DNA of 64,000 bases from Dolomedes plantarius (GCA_907164885.2 OU015495.1:101090659-101154658); one strand, 5' to 3'. Shown: positions 1 through 11,365, counted from the first letter of the stretch. Numbers and translations: made by a program. The notes: generated by a model from the letters alone, not told the origin.

Positions 1-161
1 CAAAGGTAAACTTGGGTAAATTGTAAAAAAAATATTCCTATTATACAGCAATGGAGAAAGTGGAAAGGCGGATAATTACATTACCTAATTCAGCATGTTC
101 ATATTTTTTCAATTATTTTTATGAAAATTGTATTTTATTTTAATAACAAAATAATTTGCAG

Positions 162-805
162 ATTCCTGGCAACTGGTGAAACGTACAGAAGCCTTTCGTA
201 TTGGAAGGCAAACAGTTAAAAAAATAGTGCCCGAAGCGTGTGAAGCAATCTGGAATTGCTTCAAATTAAAGTATTTGCCTTTTAGAACAACTGCACATGA
301 CTGGAAAGAAATTTTAGCTAATTTCCATCAGAAGTGGCAACTTCCACACTGCTGTGGAAGCATTGATGGAAAACATATTTTAAGAGAATGCCCGAAGAAT
401 TCTGGAAGCCTGTATTTCAATTACAAAGGAACCTTCAGCAGTGTCCTTTTAGCACTAGCAGATGCTAACTATAAGTTATTAATGATTGATTATCAGGGCC
501 TTTTTATTGCATGGGCAAATCGGGACTTTGCCCAGGGCCCCCCAATGCTAAGGGGCCCCAAAACCCCCTTCGTGTATACACCTAATACTTCTAATAGTAT
601 GTATAGTCCATGGATAGTTCTTATTTTTATAAATGTTCGTAAGGGGGGGGGGGCCCAAATAGCATCTGCCCAGGGGCCCCCAGCGTTCATAATCGGGCCC
701 TGTTTATTATGGCATTATGATAGAGAATCTGATGGTGGGATTTTAAAGAAAATTTTATTTGGCCGTTTGGTAATGAATAACAATTTATTCACGATTTCAT
801 TTTAA
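162..805 (+). pseudogene. HARBI1-like PIF/Harbinger nuclease, broken
   Basis: An AG acceptor after a TTTTAAT..ATTTGCAG tract ends at 161. It is followed by RFLATGETYRSLSY, the conserved block of HARBI1-type nucleases. The frame then shifts by one base to FRIGRQTVKKIVPE. The first catalytic Asp lies in GSIDGKHI, and the block YKLLMIDY would hold the second. A 209-bp hAT-type insertion (494-702) follows that Asp, after which the family block RESDGGI resumes. The C-terminal third with the catalytic Glu is missing. In the family this enzyme cuts element ends with help from the Myb or MADF partner protein. With a frameshift, an insertion and a lost C-terminus, this copy cannot be active. Confidence 0.85.
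494..702. mobile_element. small hAT-type MITE inside the Harbinger nuclease
   Basis: The insert begins CAGGGCC and ends GGGCCCTG, matching CAGGG..CCCTG hAT termini. It is flanked by TTGATTAT (486-493) and TTTATTAT (703-710), 8-bp duplications with one mismatch, the length expected for hAT. The interior is rich in GGGCCC blocks and has a run of about ten G near 645. It contains no coding sequence. It splits the nuclease just after its second catalytic block. Confidence 0.75.
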
Positions 806-882
806 AGAATTAAATTCGAAACATATAAGTATATAAAATTATTTTTATTCATCATCATCATTTTCTATTTCTGTTTTTTGCA

Positions 883-1102
883 TCAAATTTTCAATTTGAT
901 GCATAGCATCTCTTCGATACTTTTTTTAAAAAAATCTTTGAGTCTACAACACAGATACTGGCAAAATTTTGCCACTGTATCATCTTGACTATCACTTTTT
1001 TGGGAAAGATATTCAGATATACTTTTCGTGGTTTCTTGAATATTACACATCAAGGGATCAAGTTCTGTGTCCCTTTTCCTTTTTCTAATACCTTTACTGT
1101 AT
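883..1102 (-). pseudogene. MADF-BESS protein of Harbinger, last exon (BESS motif)
   Basis: On the minus strand an acceptor (ATTTTTAG) precedes 1102, and the frame runs to a stop at 883. The exon encodes a basic stretch (RKRKRD) and then a BESS-like helix pair, QDDTVAKFCQYLCC followed by KKSIEEML. BESS motifs mediate protein-protein contact in MADF proteins. The gene converges on the nuclease with about 80 bp between the two stops. It is listed as pseudogene because the upstream MADF exons carry stops, although this exon itself is open. Confidence 0.6.
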
Positions 1103-1961
1103 CTAAAAATCAAAAAAATTTTTGTTAGTAAAAGTTCTATACTATAAAAAATAACTTTTAGCTACTTTAAAAAAAACGTTAAATAAATATTACATATAAA
1201 TATAAATAAAATTTTTTAATTATTTCAAATTCTTAATGAGTTGTTTCTTTGCCTATAATAATAAGTTAAAATTCATTAATTGGTGTTTGACATTTCTCGA
1301 CTTAAGTTTTTTCTTTTATTTATTTCTTACATATTCTAAATATATTATTTTTCTAATTATAGCCACCCTGTATACAAATTCGAATGTATCACTGCTAAAC
1401 ATATTTGTAATTTCTCATTTCTTAATTGTGAATAAAGGGATGAACTAATTAAATGTACATGCTGATTTTTTTTGTGAACTGTGAATAAGTGTGCGTACCA
1501 TTTCACTTTATAAGTTACTTAGAAACACACTAACACACTATTAGATTATACTTTTAAATACATCATTGTGAGTTCATCAAAATATATTTTTGCTTTTTGC
1601 ATTTAAATGGGGGAGGGACAGACAACACTGTTATAGCTGTTGAACATAGATAAAAGGGCTTTATTTACATAACTTGATGTACAGTTTTGTTTGATGATGG
1701 AGTTTTGAATTCTAGCATTAAGAGCACTTTATCAACATTAAAATAAGTAAGTTTAAATATTAACAAAATAAAAAGTTATTCAGTTCATGGATGTAGACAA
1801 GGGGGAGTTAAAATTATAATAACTCAATTTGAATGAGTATCATGTTTTAAACTTTTTTAAATGGATTATGCACTTATTTTTCTCAGAACCTCCCCCACAA
1901 AACTAAATCCTAACTACACCCATGATTCCGTTCAAATATATTACATAAAAAAGTATAATAC

Positions 1962-2066
1962 CCAGGTGTAGGTGTACCGAAACTTGCACATGTAAATGCA
2001 GGGGAATTGACACCATCCAACGTATCGTCAGTTTCAGCTGAAGATTCGGAGTTTTCATTATCATCC
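1962..2066 (-). pseudogene. MADF-BESS gene, acidic middle exon (candidate)
   Basis: This is a 105-nt open block on the minus strand between a TTTTTAG acceptor (ending 2067) and a GTATTA donor (starting 1961). It encodes an acidic linker beginning DDNENSESSAETDD. MADF-BESS proteins usually have such a low-complexity linker between their domains. The exon call rests only on the splice signals and position. A further short block at 2394-2465, bounded by TTTTTAG and GTAAGT, could be another exon but has stops in every frame. Confidence 0.4.
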
Positions 2067-3157
2067 CTAAAAATGAACATTGTTTTTCCATAAAATTCTG
2101 AAATACATTGTGATTTATTCATTTCAATTTACAGCGACATTTCTAAATAATAGAGGAGGCGAATCGCTAGGTAGAGGATTTAAGATTCTCCTGTGCATGG
2201 TGAATTTTTCAAGCGAAATCCTCAGATGTAATATAAGATAGCTCCAAATACACTTAAAAAGTTATTTTTTTATGTCAATTTATGCTTGTTTTACTATTGA
2301 ATATTTAATTATTTCCCAGTCTATTAATAAATAATTTTTTTATATTGTTTTTTACATAAGAATATAAAAAAAATAACTTAATACAGCACTTACATGATTT
2401 GAGGATCATCAAATACTGGCTGCGAGGCAGTCAGCTGAGGAGTTTACCCAATGCTGCTTATTGAGCTAAAAATATGTTAAAAAATAATAAACAACATATT
2501 CATATAAACGAATACTTTTAGGTTGTGAAAAATTTTATAACATAATACACACTTATAAGATAGTGTATACATAGATGACAATGAGATTTGTTTAAATGCA
2601 TTAAAACTTTTAATTATGATTCCTTTAAATTAAAAATAAACTTTCTAGTATACTATAAAAATAAAGCCAACTCTACAGTTATTTCAGTTCTTTCTTCAGG
2701 AGCGAAAATTACTTGTGGCTATTTCTTACTAAAAGATCAGAGATAAACATTTCAAGAAAATCTATGGGTTTTAATTTACTATTCATTAACATAAATTAAA
2801 AAAAAAAAGATAACAACTGTACGTTATTAATGCACGTTTGCATAGTACAAATCCTTTAACTTTTATCACTATAAATTTAAATGAAAGTAGATTAAAAATG
2901 ATGAAATATGACGAGAAAAAAAAATTTTACAGCACATAGGAAATAAAAGTAATCACACACAACTATGTATACCAAGTTTTTCACTTTTATTACACACAGC
3001 TATGTTTACCAAGTTTTTCATTTTCATGATACAGTAATTATTGGTGTTAAAAATTAAGGTTACTTTTAAGAAAACCTTTAATTACTCATATACATTATCA
3101 TCTTACAGCTATTAACTGTTATTAACAATTCTGAGAAATTCATGTAAACAAAAATAC

Positions 3158-3327
3158 CTTAAATTTTCACTGCATTTGCTTAGCATCGAGTATCCCAAAA
3201 TGGGAAACAATCCCCACTTCGAAATGTAAATTTCTGCACTCGCAGCACCGCTTGTTTGGCTCTCTTTCATTTTTTTTCTTTATTATACCTGTCCCTTTGG
3301 ACCTTCCACTTTTTTCTGCATCAGACG
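3158..3327 (-). pseudogene. MADF domain, second half (exon with stops)
   Basis: After a TTTTTCAG acceptor the minus strand encodes KKWKVQRDRYNKEKK, the conserved Trp-Lys-x-Leu-Arg-Asp-x-Tyr core of MADF domains. Further on lies a SGD..PFWD block like the end of the domain. A GTATTT donor follows 3158. TGA codons interrupt the frame, one of them beside an A8 run, so the copy is damaged or mis-sequenced. The match places the gene as the DNA-binding partner of the Harbinger nuclease. Confidence 0.6.
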
Positions 3328-3429
3328 CTGAAAAATTAAATTTTCATGTTGATATGCTTCTATTTGAACATCAATGAGAGTGGTACGAAATTATTTAAAA
3401 ATAATAAATCTGTTCAACCAATAATTCAA

Positions 3430-3596
3430 CTAATAATTAAAAATAATAAATCTGTTCAGCTAATTTCGAATTTCTTCGAAATCATCTACCACACTGCTCG
3501 TTTCATCTGTATGTTTTTGTTGGAAGATTTGTCGTACAGAAATTTGTACAATCCAATTTCATAAATGAATGCTTCCATATCAAAGCGCGACGCCAT
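3430..3596 (-). pseudogene. MADF domain, first exon
   Basis: An ATG at 3596 opens MASRFDMEAFIYEIGLYKFL followed by YDKSS, the start of a MADF domain with its hydrophobic helix and (L/Y)-Y/W-D motif. A TAG at 3486-3488 interrupts it, after which MISKKFEIS continues in frame like the end of the first MADF half. The ATG lies about 200 bp inside the element's right end, so the terminus probably carries the promoter. A 20-bp duplication (3397-3416 and 3438-3457) lies just downstream. Confidence 0.6.
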
Positions 3597-3805
3597 TGCT
3601 GTTTTGTGTTTCGTGGATCAAGATGCATTCCTATTGGCTGTCATACACGCGGAATCCGCGGACAGAAACGGAAAAGTTCAACATTTTCAACTCTGCTTTC
3701 TGCCGTCGTTCCGCTGGGCGGAAACAGAAAAACCGGAAGTGCGTAGATTTTCCGATTCTGTTTTTTGTTTCTGTCGCGTTTTCTGGTGAAGTGGAGTCCA
3801 GGCCT

Positions 3806-4092
3806 TACGAGCACTTCAAACGCCCGAGAGAGCTTTTGAATTCGCCGACCGTATAAAAGAAGACCCCAAGAGTCCACGGAGAAGAGATCTGTTTTTGAGT
3901 GCCAGAGAGAGACGTAGCTTTCCTGGTCACCGGCCTTATAGGCCGCGCTGTCGTTGAACCCGAAGCCGACCTGACATATATAACTGTAAATTCTAACTCG
4001 CTGTACATACTTGCTTTTTGTAGTTGTAGTATGTTTAACGTATCGTAGTAAAGGAATTGAAGCAAAAGGCTTGGCTTATTATTGACTACGTT
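3806..4092 (+). repeat. possible solo LTR fragment with TATA box
   Basis: The segment has GTATAAAAG at about 3850, a GA-rich leader (GGAGAAGAGATCTG) and resumes after the MITE (from 4533) with TTACACGG, which could be a terminal ACA. The composition resembles an arthropod Gypsy LTR. No partner LTR was seen, and the Harbinger terminus may have cut its left side. Confidence 0.3.
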
Positions 4093-4524
4093 CAGGGCCG
4101 GATTTAGATGAAAAGAGGCCCTAGGCTATTCCACTTATAAGGCCCTTTCACCTCTCATTTTTAAATTTGTAAATTACATGAGAGATAATAAAATACATCA
4201 TTACTGTGATATATATCAATATATTAAATGAAACATGTTGTTATTGGTACTAACCTATATATATTCAATACATTGAAGATGAAACCAAATTCAATTCAGA
4301 TAAATTTATTTCATAATAGTAATTCGCATTTAAAGTTTAAGTATGAATTATTATGAATTTTAAGGCTTAAACTAAACCAAAAATGGAACTTTATTCAGTG
4401 TTTTAGTGTTCACTGTTTTTAGAATAGTGTAATTTTAATTTTGCTAACAATTTGAATGTAGGCCCCTCTTGATCTTGAGGTCGTAGGCTGAAGCCTAGTT
4501 AGCCTATAGGAAAATCCGGCCCTG
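4093..4524. mobile_element. hAT-type MITE with perfect 8-bp TSD
   Basis: The 432-bp element begins CAGGGCCGGATTT and ends AAATCCGGCCCTG, perfect inverted termini of 13 bp. ACTACGTT flanks it on both sides (4085-4092 and 4525-4532). The interior is AT-rich and noncoding, with two blocks near the ends rich in GGCCC and CCTAGGC. The 8-bp duplication and CAGGG ends define the hAT superfamily. It depends on a transposase encoded elsewhere. Confidence 0.9.
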
Positions 4525-4741
4525 ACTACGTTACACGGTAAAGAATAAATGGCGTCAAATCGAAAGCAACTTTACGCTGAGAACAACACAATCCTTTACG
4601 GATAAATGGAAGTTTAAAAGATATAATAAGAATAATCTGGGTCCATAACCTGTTGAAGTGCGCTATAAATGTGTACGTTATTAAATCTTACTAGAAAAAG
4701 GAACATCTTTATTTATATATTAGTTAAGGAGAGTTACAAAT

Positions 4742-5003
4742 TTACGTGCTCACAACACACCGCTTATGCTCGGATTGAAGAGTGGAGGTGAGGGGGACTA
4801 CGCTCAGTGCCAAGGCGGCAAGGCATCGGTTAAACATTGCACATCCGGTATAATAAACAACAGTTTCAACATTTTGAATAGGTTTCGGACGATGGAGAAG
4901 GGTGTGATGATTTTTATTACAATTTTCTGATTTACACCTAATAGTAATTAAGCATTTTGCGGCCAAATGATTACTTCTAAAACAATTAATGCAAAGCTTA
5001 TTA
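4742..5003 (-). pseudogene. BEL/Pao gag, C-terminal zinc-knuckle part
   Basis: Read on minus from the edge of the Tc1 insertion, the frame gives LCINCFRSNHLAAKC and then CKSENCNKNHHTLLH, the paired Cys/His knuckles at the end of BEL/Pao gag. The rest of the gag lies at 6467-7536, so this piece is the continuation displaced by the Tc1 element. After the knuckle the frame runs to a stop at 4742 without protease or reverse transcriptase motifs, so the element is truncated here. Confidence 0.75.
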
Positions 5004-6466
5004 CACTCATGTCTATAAATTAAGGATAATTCAGAATCACACGGAAATCGAACTCTAAATTTAAAGTTTCACCTGTAGAATTATCACATACATCTTCAAG
5101 AATAATATGCAAATTACAGAAAGCCACCAGATGGCGCTGATAGTACGTCACAATGACGGGAGTGTAAGAGAGGGGTATATAAGGAATGGTGGCAAAGCAG
5201 TAAAATTGTTCACAAGCGTTCTGTAAGCCGCTCAGTGCCATAACCGAATAGTTGTGACACAGAGGACGCATGTGGGCGTACTCAGATGGAAGTATCCGAG
5301 GAACTTGGAATTGCCCAAAGTGTCATCTCTAGACTTTGGCAACGATTTAAAGATGATGGAAATGTCAGTAGACATTACAATACAGGTCGCCCCCGAGTTA
5401 CAACGCCGAATGAAGACCGGTACTTGGCAGTAAATGCCAAAAGAGGCAGACGGAGCACAGCATCTGTCCTGTATCGTAAGCTATCTGCAGCCACGGTTAC
5501 CGCAGTTTCAAGGCAAACCGTGTACAGACGCTTGGGAAATATTGGTCTATATGCTCTCAGGCCTGTCAGATGTGTTCCGCTCACGGCAACTCCCTGTCGG
5601 CAGCGATTAGCCTGGAGTAGAGAACATGCAATGTGAACATTGTCACAGTGGGCTTGTGTGATGTTTTCCGACGAGTCCAGGTTTAGCTTGCAGTCTGACT
5701 CACGTCGAACTCTCATATGGAGAATGCCAGGTACCCGTTACCACCAAGACAACATCACTGAACAACTCCTTTATGGTGGTGCAGGATTGCTCGTTTGGAG
5801 TGGAATTATACTGGGCTCCAGAACAGATCTGCATGTTCAAATCGGAACCATGAAAGGCCACATTTATCAGGACATCATTATGGAACAACATGTACATTTG
5901 TTTAGGGGTGCCATGTGCGCAGAATTTGTGTTTATGGATGACAACGTCCATCCTAACCGAGCAAACATCGTAAACGAATGCCTTCAACCTGAGGATATCA
6001 CCCATATGGAATGGCCAGCATTCTCACCTGACTTGAATTCGATAGAGCATGTGTGGGACATGCTTGGCCGATGAGTTACAGCCCGTCAACCACCACCTAC
6101 ATGTGTACCGGAACTTGGGAGAGCATTGCTTGCCTAGTGGAGTAATCTTCACCAAGATCAGTTCGATAATTTGATACTCAGCATGCCTAGGCGTTGTACG
6201 GACTGTATTTCATCGCATGGGAGACATACAATGTATTAAACATCATACCAACCATGTAATATTAAGTTTTTGTAAAGGAGATATTTTTTACAATTGCTCC
6301 AGGGAGGAAAAATCGTAGTTTTTATGAATGGTATCATACATACACCATCTTTTTTGTTCTTTATCTTTTGTTTAATAAATGGGCTTTATGAATAAGTCAC
6401 GTTTGTTTTGTTTCTGAACCTTTATTTGCCGGAGCTAGCATTATCCTTAATTTATGGACATGAGTG
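5004..6466 (+). mobile_element. Tc1-like DD34E transposon, complete with TIRs
   Basis: The 1463-bp element is bounded by TA on both sides (5002-5003, 6467-6468). Terminal inverted repeats of about 29 bp start CACTCATGTC and share CATAAATTAAGGATAAT apart from one mismatch near the outer part. It encodes one transposase. A possible polyadenylation signal (AATAAA) lies near 6373. It is inserted in a BEL/Pao gag and is therefore younger than that gag. Confidence 0.95.
5286..6239 (+). pseudogene. Tc1-like transposase (DD34E), three nonsense codons
   Basis: A single frame of 318 codons is interrupted by TGA at 5634-5636, TGA at 6072-6074 and TAG at 6135-6137, with no frameshift. The start is uncertain, since the usual N-terminal helix-turn-helix begins slightly upstream of the first visible ATG. 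Visible motifs are the HTH block SVISRLWQRF, the GRPR minor-groove motif, the first Asp in FSDESRF, the second in MDDNVHPNRA and the Glu in SPDLNSIEHVWD, with 34 residues between the last two. The C-terminal SMPRR block is present. The enzyme family moves its element by cut and paste at TA sites. Confidence 0.9.
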
Positions 6467-7536
6467 TAGTTTTGACAAATTCCCATCGTTGATCCAATGA
6501 CATCCCTAGGAAATATGGACATGTGTACAATACATGCGAGTTTTTACAAATGATGCAAACTGGTAGCTTCGAAGCTGACGCAGTATTACAAAAGGTGGTC
6601 TTTTTTTGAGGTTTGAAATCAACTTTACCAGTTGTTTCTACTTTGAAACATGAATCCTTTATTAAAGGCTTCTCGCTTGATTTTCCAAAAAAGCCGAAAA
6701 TTCCGCAAAAGTTGGAAATTTTCCTTTTTCAGTTTTCAATTCCCACTGAGTACGCATGTGGTTATCGAGCTTATTTTGAATTGTATAGATCAGAATCAAG
6801 TCTACCAATTCATTTCCTTTAAATCCCAATATATCTAGATTACGTATTGCTTCATTGCACGTGTCCAAGAGTTCCAAAAGAGATTTACCATTATAAACTG
6901 TGGGGGATTTAATGTTAAAAATTTTACTCAATAGATTATTAGCCAAGAGTTTGTTATCATCATATCTAGATAGTAAAGTTTCCCACGCTTGTCCATAGAA
7001 GTCCCCAGAAACAGGAAAATCCTTAATCTGTTTTGCTGCGTCCTACTTCACTGATGCAACTAAATACTGGAATTTTGAAAGTGAGGACAGATTTTTATTT
7101 GAATCAGTTATCGCAGAAAATATTTCCTTAAACGTAATCCAATCATCAAGGTTTCCGCCAAAAATCAGAATTTCAAATTTTTGAAGGCGAATATTTTGCG
7201 TTTCATTCGAAACTGATTTATCAATGAACTCAGAAGCCGAATTTTCATAAGTACTTGCCCTACTAATAAATCCCTCTATATCAGCACAAGCATTAATTAC
7301 TTTCTCATTTGCATTTACGTATTCAGTATAAAAAAAGATCATTTTCATCAATTAATTCAAATATTAACTCTTTTAAAGATTCTATCAAATTACACAGATT
7401 TGTTTTAATTTCTTTCAAAATAAATGATTTTTCCCTCCTTGATTAAATCATCAACACGACTTACATATCTGTCAATTTCCTTGATTGTGAAATGAAACCT
7501 GGCTTCAATCTTTGAATCTTTCTTACTCTTAGCCAT
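6467..7536 (-). pseudogene. BEL/Pao gag, N-terminal and central part
   Basis: An ATG at 7534-7536 opens MAKSKKDSKIEARFHFTIKE on the minus strand. Frameshifts follow. The DUF1759-like core is clear at about 7043-7200 (IRLQKFEILIFGGNLDDWITF, then SKFQYL). A second block at 6662-6970 contains FYGQAWETLLSRYDD and LLSKIF. Near 6480-6560 another frame gives CIICKNSHVLYTCPYF and WEFVK, a Pao-type Cys/His motif, right at the edge of the Tc1 element. The sequence then resumes beyond that element at 5003. At least three frame breaks make it inactive. Confidence 0.85.
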
Positions 7537-7823
7537 ATCGAAATCAGAAAATCTCAATGTCTCATCTACAAAATTCCACGGATCGAAAATAGCACGTCAA
7601 CAATTTTACGCGAATGCTAGAATGCCGAAAATGAAAATCACATGCTAGAAATAAAAATAAAAAAACATTGCAGTTCACGTTTGCCTACCGGAAACGAGTT
7701 GGCAAGTAGCCAAAACGCTGGAAACGACTCTATCCAAGATGGCTGAAACGAAACTAAAAGAGTGACTGAAACAAATAATTAAAAAATTCTCTATTGTCAC
7801 TCCGGCTCGACGGACCAAAACTA

Positions 7824-8151
7824 TGTGAGACTTATGGATTTAGTGGACTGTAAGGATTTTAAGATTTATTTCGACTTTGAAAAAAAGTATTACAATACTT
7901 GCACATTTAATAGAATACAATTGAATATAAGTGGTGGATCGATGCTGGGAAATTGAAAAACCCAATAACATAAAGAATGAATTAGGATTTGACTTACATA
8001 TGAATGATGAATATCTTCACTTCCCCGACATCCTCCAAACCTTTTACTTTAGATAATACATAAAATAAACAATAATCGAACAGAAGCCCTGCTCGCATCA
8101 CGTACAACAGATTTCTGTCAACAACAGTCAATGTTTTCACACACCGTTACA
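7824..8151 (-). repeat. probable 5' LTR of the BEL/Pao element
   Basis: On the minus strand the segment begins TGTAACGGTGTG at 8151 and ends TCTCACA at 7824, with AATAAA near 7865. It lies directly upstream of the gag. The sequence after it (TTTTGGTCCGTCGAGCCGG) resembles BEL leader sequences. No second LTR was found, so the boundaries rest on the TG..CA ends and position only. Confidence 0.45.
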
Positions 8152-8194
8152 AAATAAGAAATACCTGATCAGTGCTGCCATCTATGAACGATGA

Positions 8195-8289
8195 CTGCTG
8201 GTACAGGACGGAACACCCGAATTATCCAGATTTTCGATTGGCCGGATTGCCTATGGACCCAGTGAGTCTGGATAAACGAGGTTTTACTG
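8195..8289. mobile_element. pogo/Tigger-type terminus fragment
   Basis: The reverse complement starts CAGTAAAACCTCGTTTATCC at 8289 next to TA (8290-8291), as at pogo-family termini. A second, partly similar TTATCCAGATTTTCGATT stretch lies 80 bp away. No transposase is present. Call it a relic or MITE end. Confidence 0.4.
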
Positions 8290-8758
8290 TATCTAAAATA
8301 ATAGAGTTGGTAGAGAAAACTAATTTTATATTTAGATTCAGCGCCCCCAAATATAGCTAAAATCAGGTCTAAAATCCTAGGCACAAAAAAAAAATATTTT
8401 TTTGTGTAGCCCTGTGTAATTAATTGCTCCCACGCGCTTGGCCTGGCGCAATCGTCCAATGTTAGCAATCACGTTAATCTAACTCACGATGCTTCACCCG
8501 CTTTTGCATAACGCGCGAAAAAGAACAAAGCATTAGATTAGGGATTATTTTTCGGAGATGTAGGACGCGCCTGTCGAGAGCTTGAGAGATGATGGGGAAT
8601 GGAAATTTAGTTGAGTTGAGGAGGTATTCAATTAATGTTAATTAATAAAGTTATTTAAATGTCAGTTAAGCAGAAGTTATTTCACCGGCCTTTTGGTTTA
8701 ATGACTGTCATTAATTATTATTTAGTCGATAAAAGGTTACCCGGTGTAAGCACCCGTG

Positions 8759-8760
<2 letters not shown>
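8290..8760. other. unassigned spacer
   Basis: AT-rich sequence with a short GC-rich patch (8440-8600). Small open frames here show no family motif. I see no gene. Confidence 0.3.

Positions 8761-8762
<2 letters not shown>

Positions 8763-8806
<44 letters not shown>
8763..8806. repeat. (AT)n array with palindromic flanks
   Basis: About 22 AT units, flanked by GTGTCATATATA on the left and TATATATGACAT on the right, so the array and its borders form one long potential hairpin. Confidence 0.9.
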
Positions 8807-11030
8807 TATATATGACATGAGTACCGCTTAATAAACTCTTTCAATGAGTTTATATAGCTGAGGAGGCAGGTAAATGTACCCGTTTCCGGAAATGAGTTGT
8901 AGGACCCATTTTCCAATCTGGGTTGTTCAACTTAATAAATTCAACCCGACGAAGAGAGTTCCCCAACTAACTTTATTTTCTTTCTTTGGTGCAAGAAACA
9001 CCATTGAAATATCATCATGAACGATTCGTAGTCCTGGAGGTATACGCACAGCCAAATTTGTACCGAAATTACATGTTGGGGGCGCAGGCCTGAAATATCC
9101 TTCGAAGCGTCCGCGGATGCCTGAGCGGAAAGGCTGGGATCACATTTTCCCCCCTTAGAGTCTGCAAATTGTGCTAGGAACACCCTTAAATTATTATCCT
9201 AAACGTCTTGTACCCTTGTAAATGTACGAACACCAAAATTTCTTTCGAGTGTAAAACCCAGAACACGCAGGACCTCAATTATGGTAAAGTATTTGCTCCG
9301 TTCCCTCCGAAAACACTTTTTCGGCTCTGTGTCAACCAACTATCGTGTTAGGAATTCCATACAAACATTTTATTTACTATAAATACGCACCTATAGTTCA
9401 CCAGGAGGGCGTTTTCAATCTATCGTTTTATGCGTGATTAATTAAATCGATGGTCTATCAAGTGATTTACATTTATCATCGATTTATTGACTTACACATA
9501 TAATAAATTTGTTTGGAATAACTGGTTTCTCCCCTCGTCCCTACCCTCTGAAGAACATGTCGAGAATCGTGTATTTTCCCCTAGAAACAACCCTAATTTT
9601 ATTTTCATTTTGTGTTTTATATAATGGTAAGCTACGGCTGGAGCCATTGTATGATGGTTTCAACTGGGGAGAGGATTTATGTCAGTATTAAGAGTTACAA
9701 GAGTTAATGAAAGTTATGAGATGGATATCCATTGCAACATACTGCACGCTATTTGTTAATGCTGAAAATGAACTCTTTTTTAAAATCAATAAGTAGTTTT
9801 GTGGGAGTAGACTTTAATGTGAAGAGTTATAATCTTCCAGCAAGCTCTTGTGACCAGTAATAGACGTATAGTTCTCCCACATGACGGAGAGCAATTACTA
9901 TCGAGAACGACCGGAACAATTAATTAGGAAGAGAGGAAAACCCGTAGAAATTTTGACTGTACTATACATTTGATGATTTGTTATGCTTGAGCGTAGCTTT
10001 TCACTTGTTCATTAATTTATTTATTTTTTAAGTCGACTTTTTCTGTGTGAAACTCGACGTTTATCGCTCTCTTGGTAGGATATATCCATTTTTCTTATGT
10101 ACTTTTTTGGTGATTAATTTGTTTTTCAATTTCAATCATCTATCTGCCTTCTGTTAAAAAATTGTGTAAATTGGAATTATAAATTTTCAATCCAAATTCT
10201 GATAAATTTTGAACTTGAAGCAATTTTGCACTAACCCGGCACATTGCTTTGCCTTTTCTATTAATAAATAAAGCAATGTACTGTAAGCGGCAATATTGTG
10301 GTTCACAGAGAAAAGAAAATTTGCTTGGAACCAATAACTGCACTGTCTACATGAAACAAAACAAAGTAGGACTTCCTTCTTACGTTACGTTGTGCTATCT
10401 TGATCACGGCCGCAGTGAGTAAATACAACGCACGAAAAACATCAAGCGACCGTTTGAGACCGAAACGTAATCATTAGAGTCAGAGAAAGCTTTCAGTCCT
10501 GAAACAATTTATGCCTCAGGGCTGTTTGCGTGTGTTGTTCGTTTGGACAATTCACCGATTTATCTCCAACCAGGATTAGTTTTCTTTTATTAAAGAAATT
10601 CCCCGGAAACACAAAATGGTGGTTTCCTTCTAAAATATTTTTCTGATGAAATTTTTTTGAGAAGTTGTGGTGTTTAGAAACGGAAGAAAGTTTTGGTTTT
10701 AGCTTCAAATAACTTGTTTCGAATCTAAATATAATTCAACATCCAGAAATTTTTATATATTTTGCGATTGTTATGTATTTCACTCGCATCTGTATGTTCT
10801 GGATGTATTACATGTTTTGATGAAGCTAAATTTTCCTAATAATTTAACATTTTTTTTTTAAAGTCAGAGATACACCATAATGTTTTTGGATGTATTTATA
10901 TGTATAATACTTGTACTTTGAGTTTGTTTGCAACACGTTGCAAAAAAAAAAGGCAAACAGTTGCTCTGTATTTTTTTAAAGCCTTCTGTCATACTGTTCT
11001 AAAGTAACATACCAACTGGCCAACTCTATT
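8807..11030. other. unassigned spacer, no recognised gene
   Basis: The stretch contains only short frames of 60-80 codons without motifs. Examples are a minus frame at 8941-9183 and one at 10493-10708. Codon pattern and length do not support them. Confidence 0.35.
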
Positions 11031-11365
11031 TGTTGTTGTGTTGTTGCTTATGCCACTTGAACGACAGCAACATCAGATCAAGTCCCGAAGGTTATGGGCG
11101 ATGAAGGTGCTGCTCCTGTTTTGACTGGCACCCCAAGGGTCGGAGTCCGACTTGGCCAAAGGACTAGTCCAGTCATTTTGAACCGTGTCAAGGGACGAGA
11201 CCAGAACACTTGATCCCGAACCTCCAGATGTAATTTTGAGAACATGAAGGACATTGCAGCCACGACAGATTTTACGTGCACCATTAGTGTACGCGCAGTG
11301 GATTTGTCAGTGACGAGCATCGAACCAGTGACTTTCATATTACTAGCCCGCTACCCTTGCCAACT
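11031..11365 (-). mobile_element. tRNA-derived SINE (family 1), copy 1
   Basis: Read on minus, a tRNA-like head near 11330-11365 has GGTAGCGGGCTAGTAA (A-box-like) and GGTTCGATGC (B-box-like). The body has CCGACCCTTGGGGTGCC, which recurs at 21.5 kb and 51.2 kb. The tail is a CAACAACA repeat. The three copies are clearly diverged. Confidence 0.6.

Larger units (their letters stand above)
1..3803. mobile_element. PIF/Harbinger DNA transposon, left end outside window
   Basis: The unit holds the two genes typical of PIF/Harbinger elements in convergent orientation: a HARBI1-like nuclease on + (from 162) and a spliced MADF-BESS DNA-binding gene on - (3596 to 883). The right end is placed at about 3803, where the reverse complement begins GGCCTGGACTCCAC next to TAA, a plausible 3-bp TWA target. 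The region inside this end is GC-rich compared with the rest. No left end is visible, so the element probably starts before the window. Between the genes lie AT-rich introns. The exact right boundary is inference. Confidence 0.6.

Noticed and set aside
3641..3877. Overlapping frames of 70-95 codons on both strands
   Set aside because: They lie in the GC-richer terminal region of the Harbinger element, which better explains their openness.
3806..4092. Host promoter with TATA box
   Set aside because: TATA plus GA-rich leader is also LTR-like, and no coding exon follows. Kept only as a possible LTR fragment.
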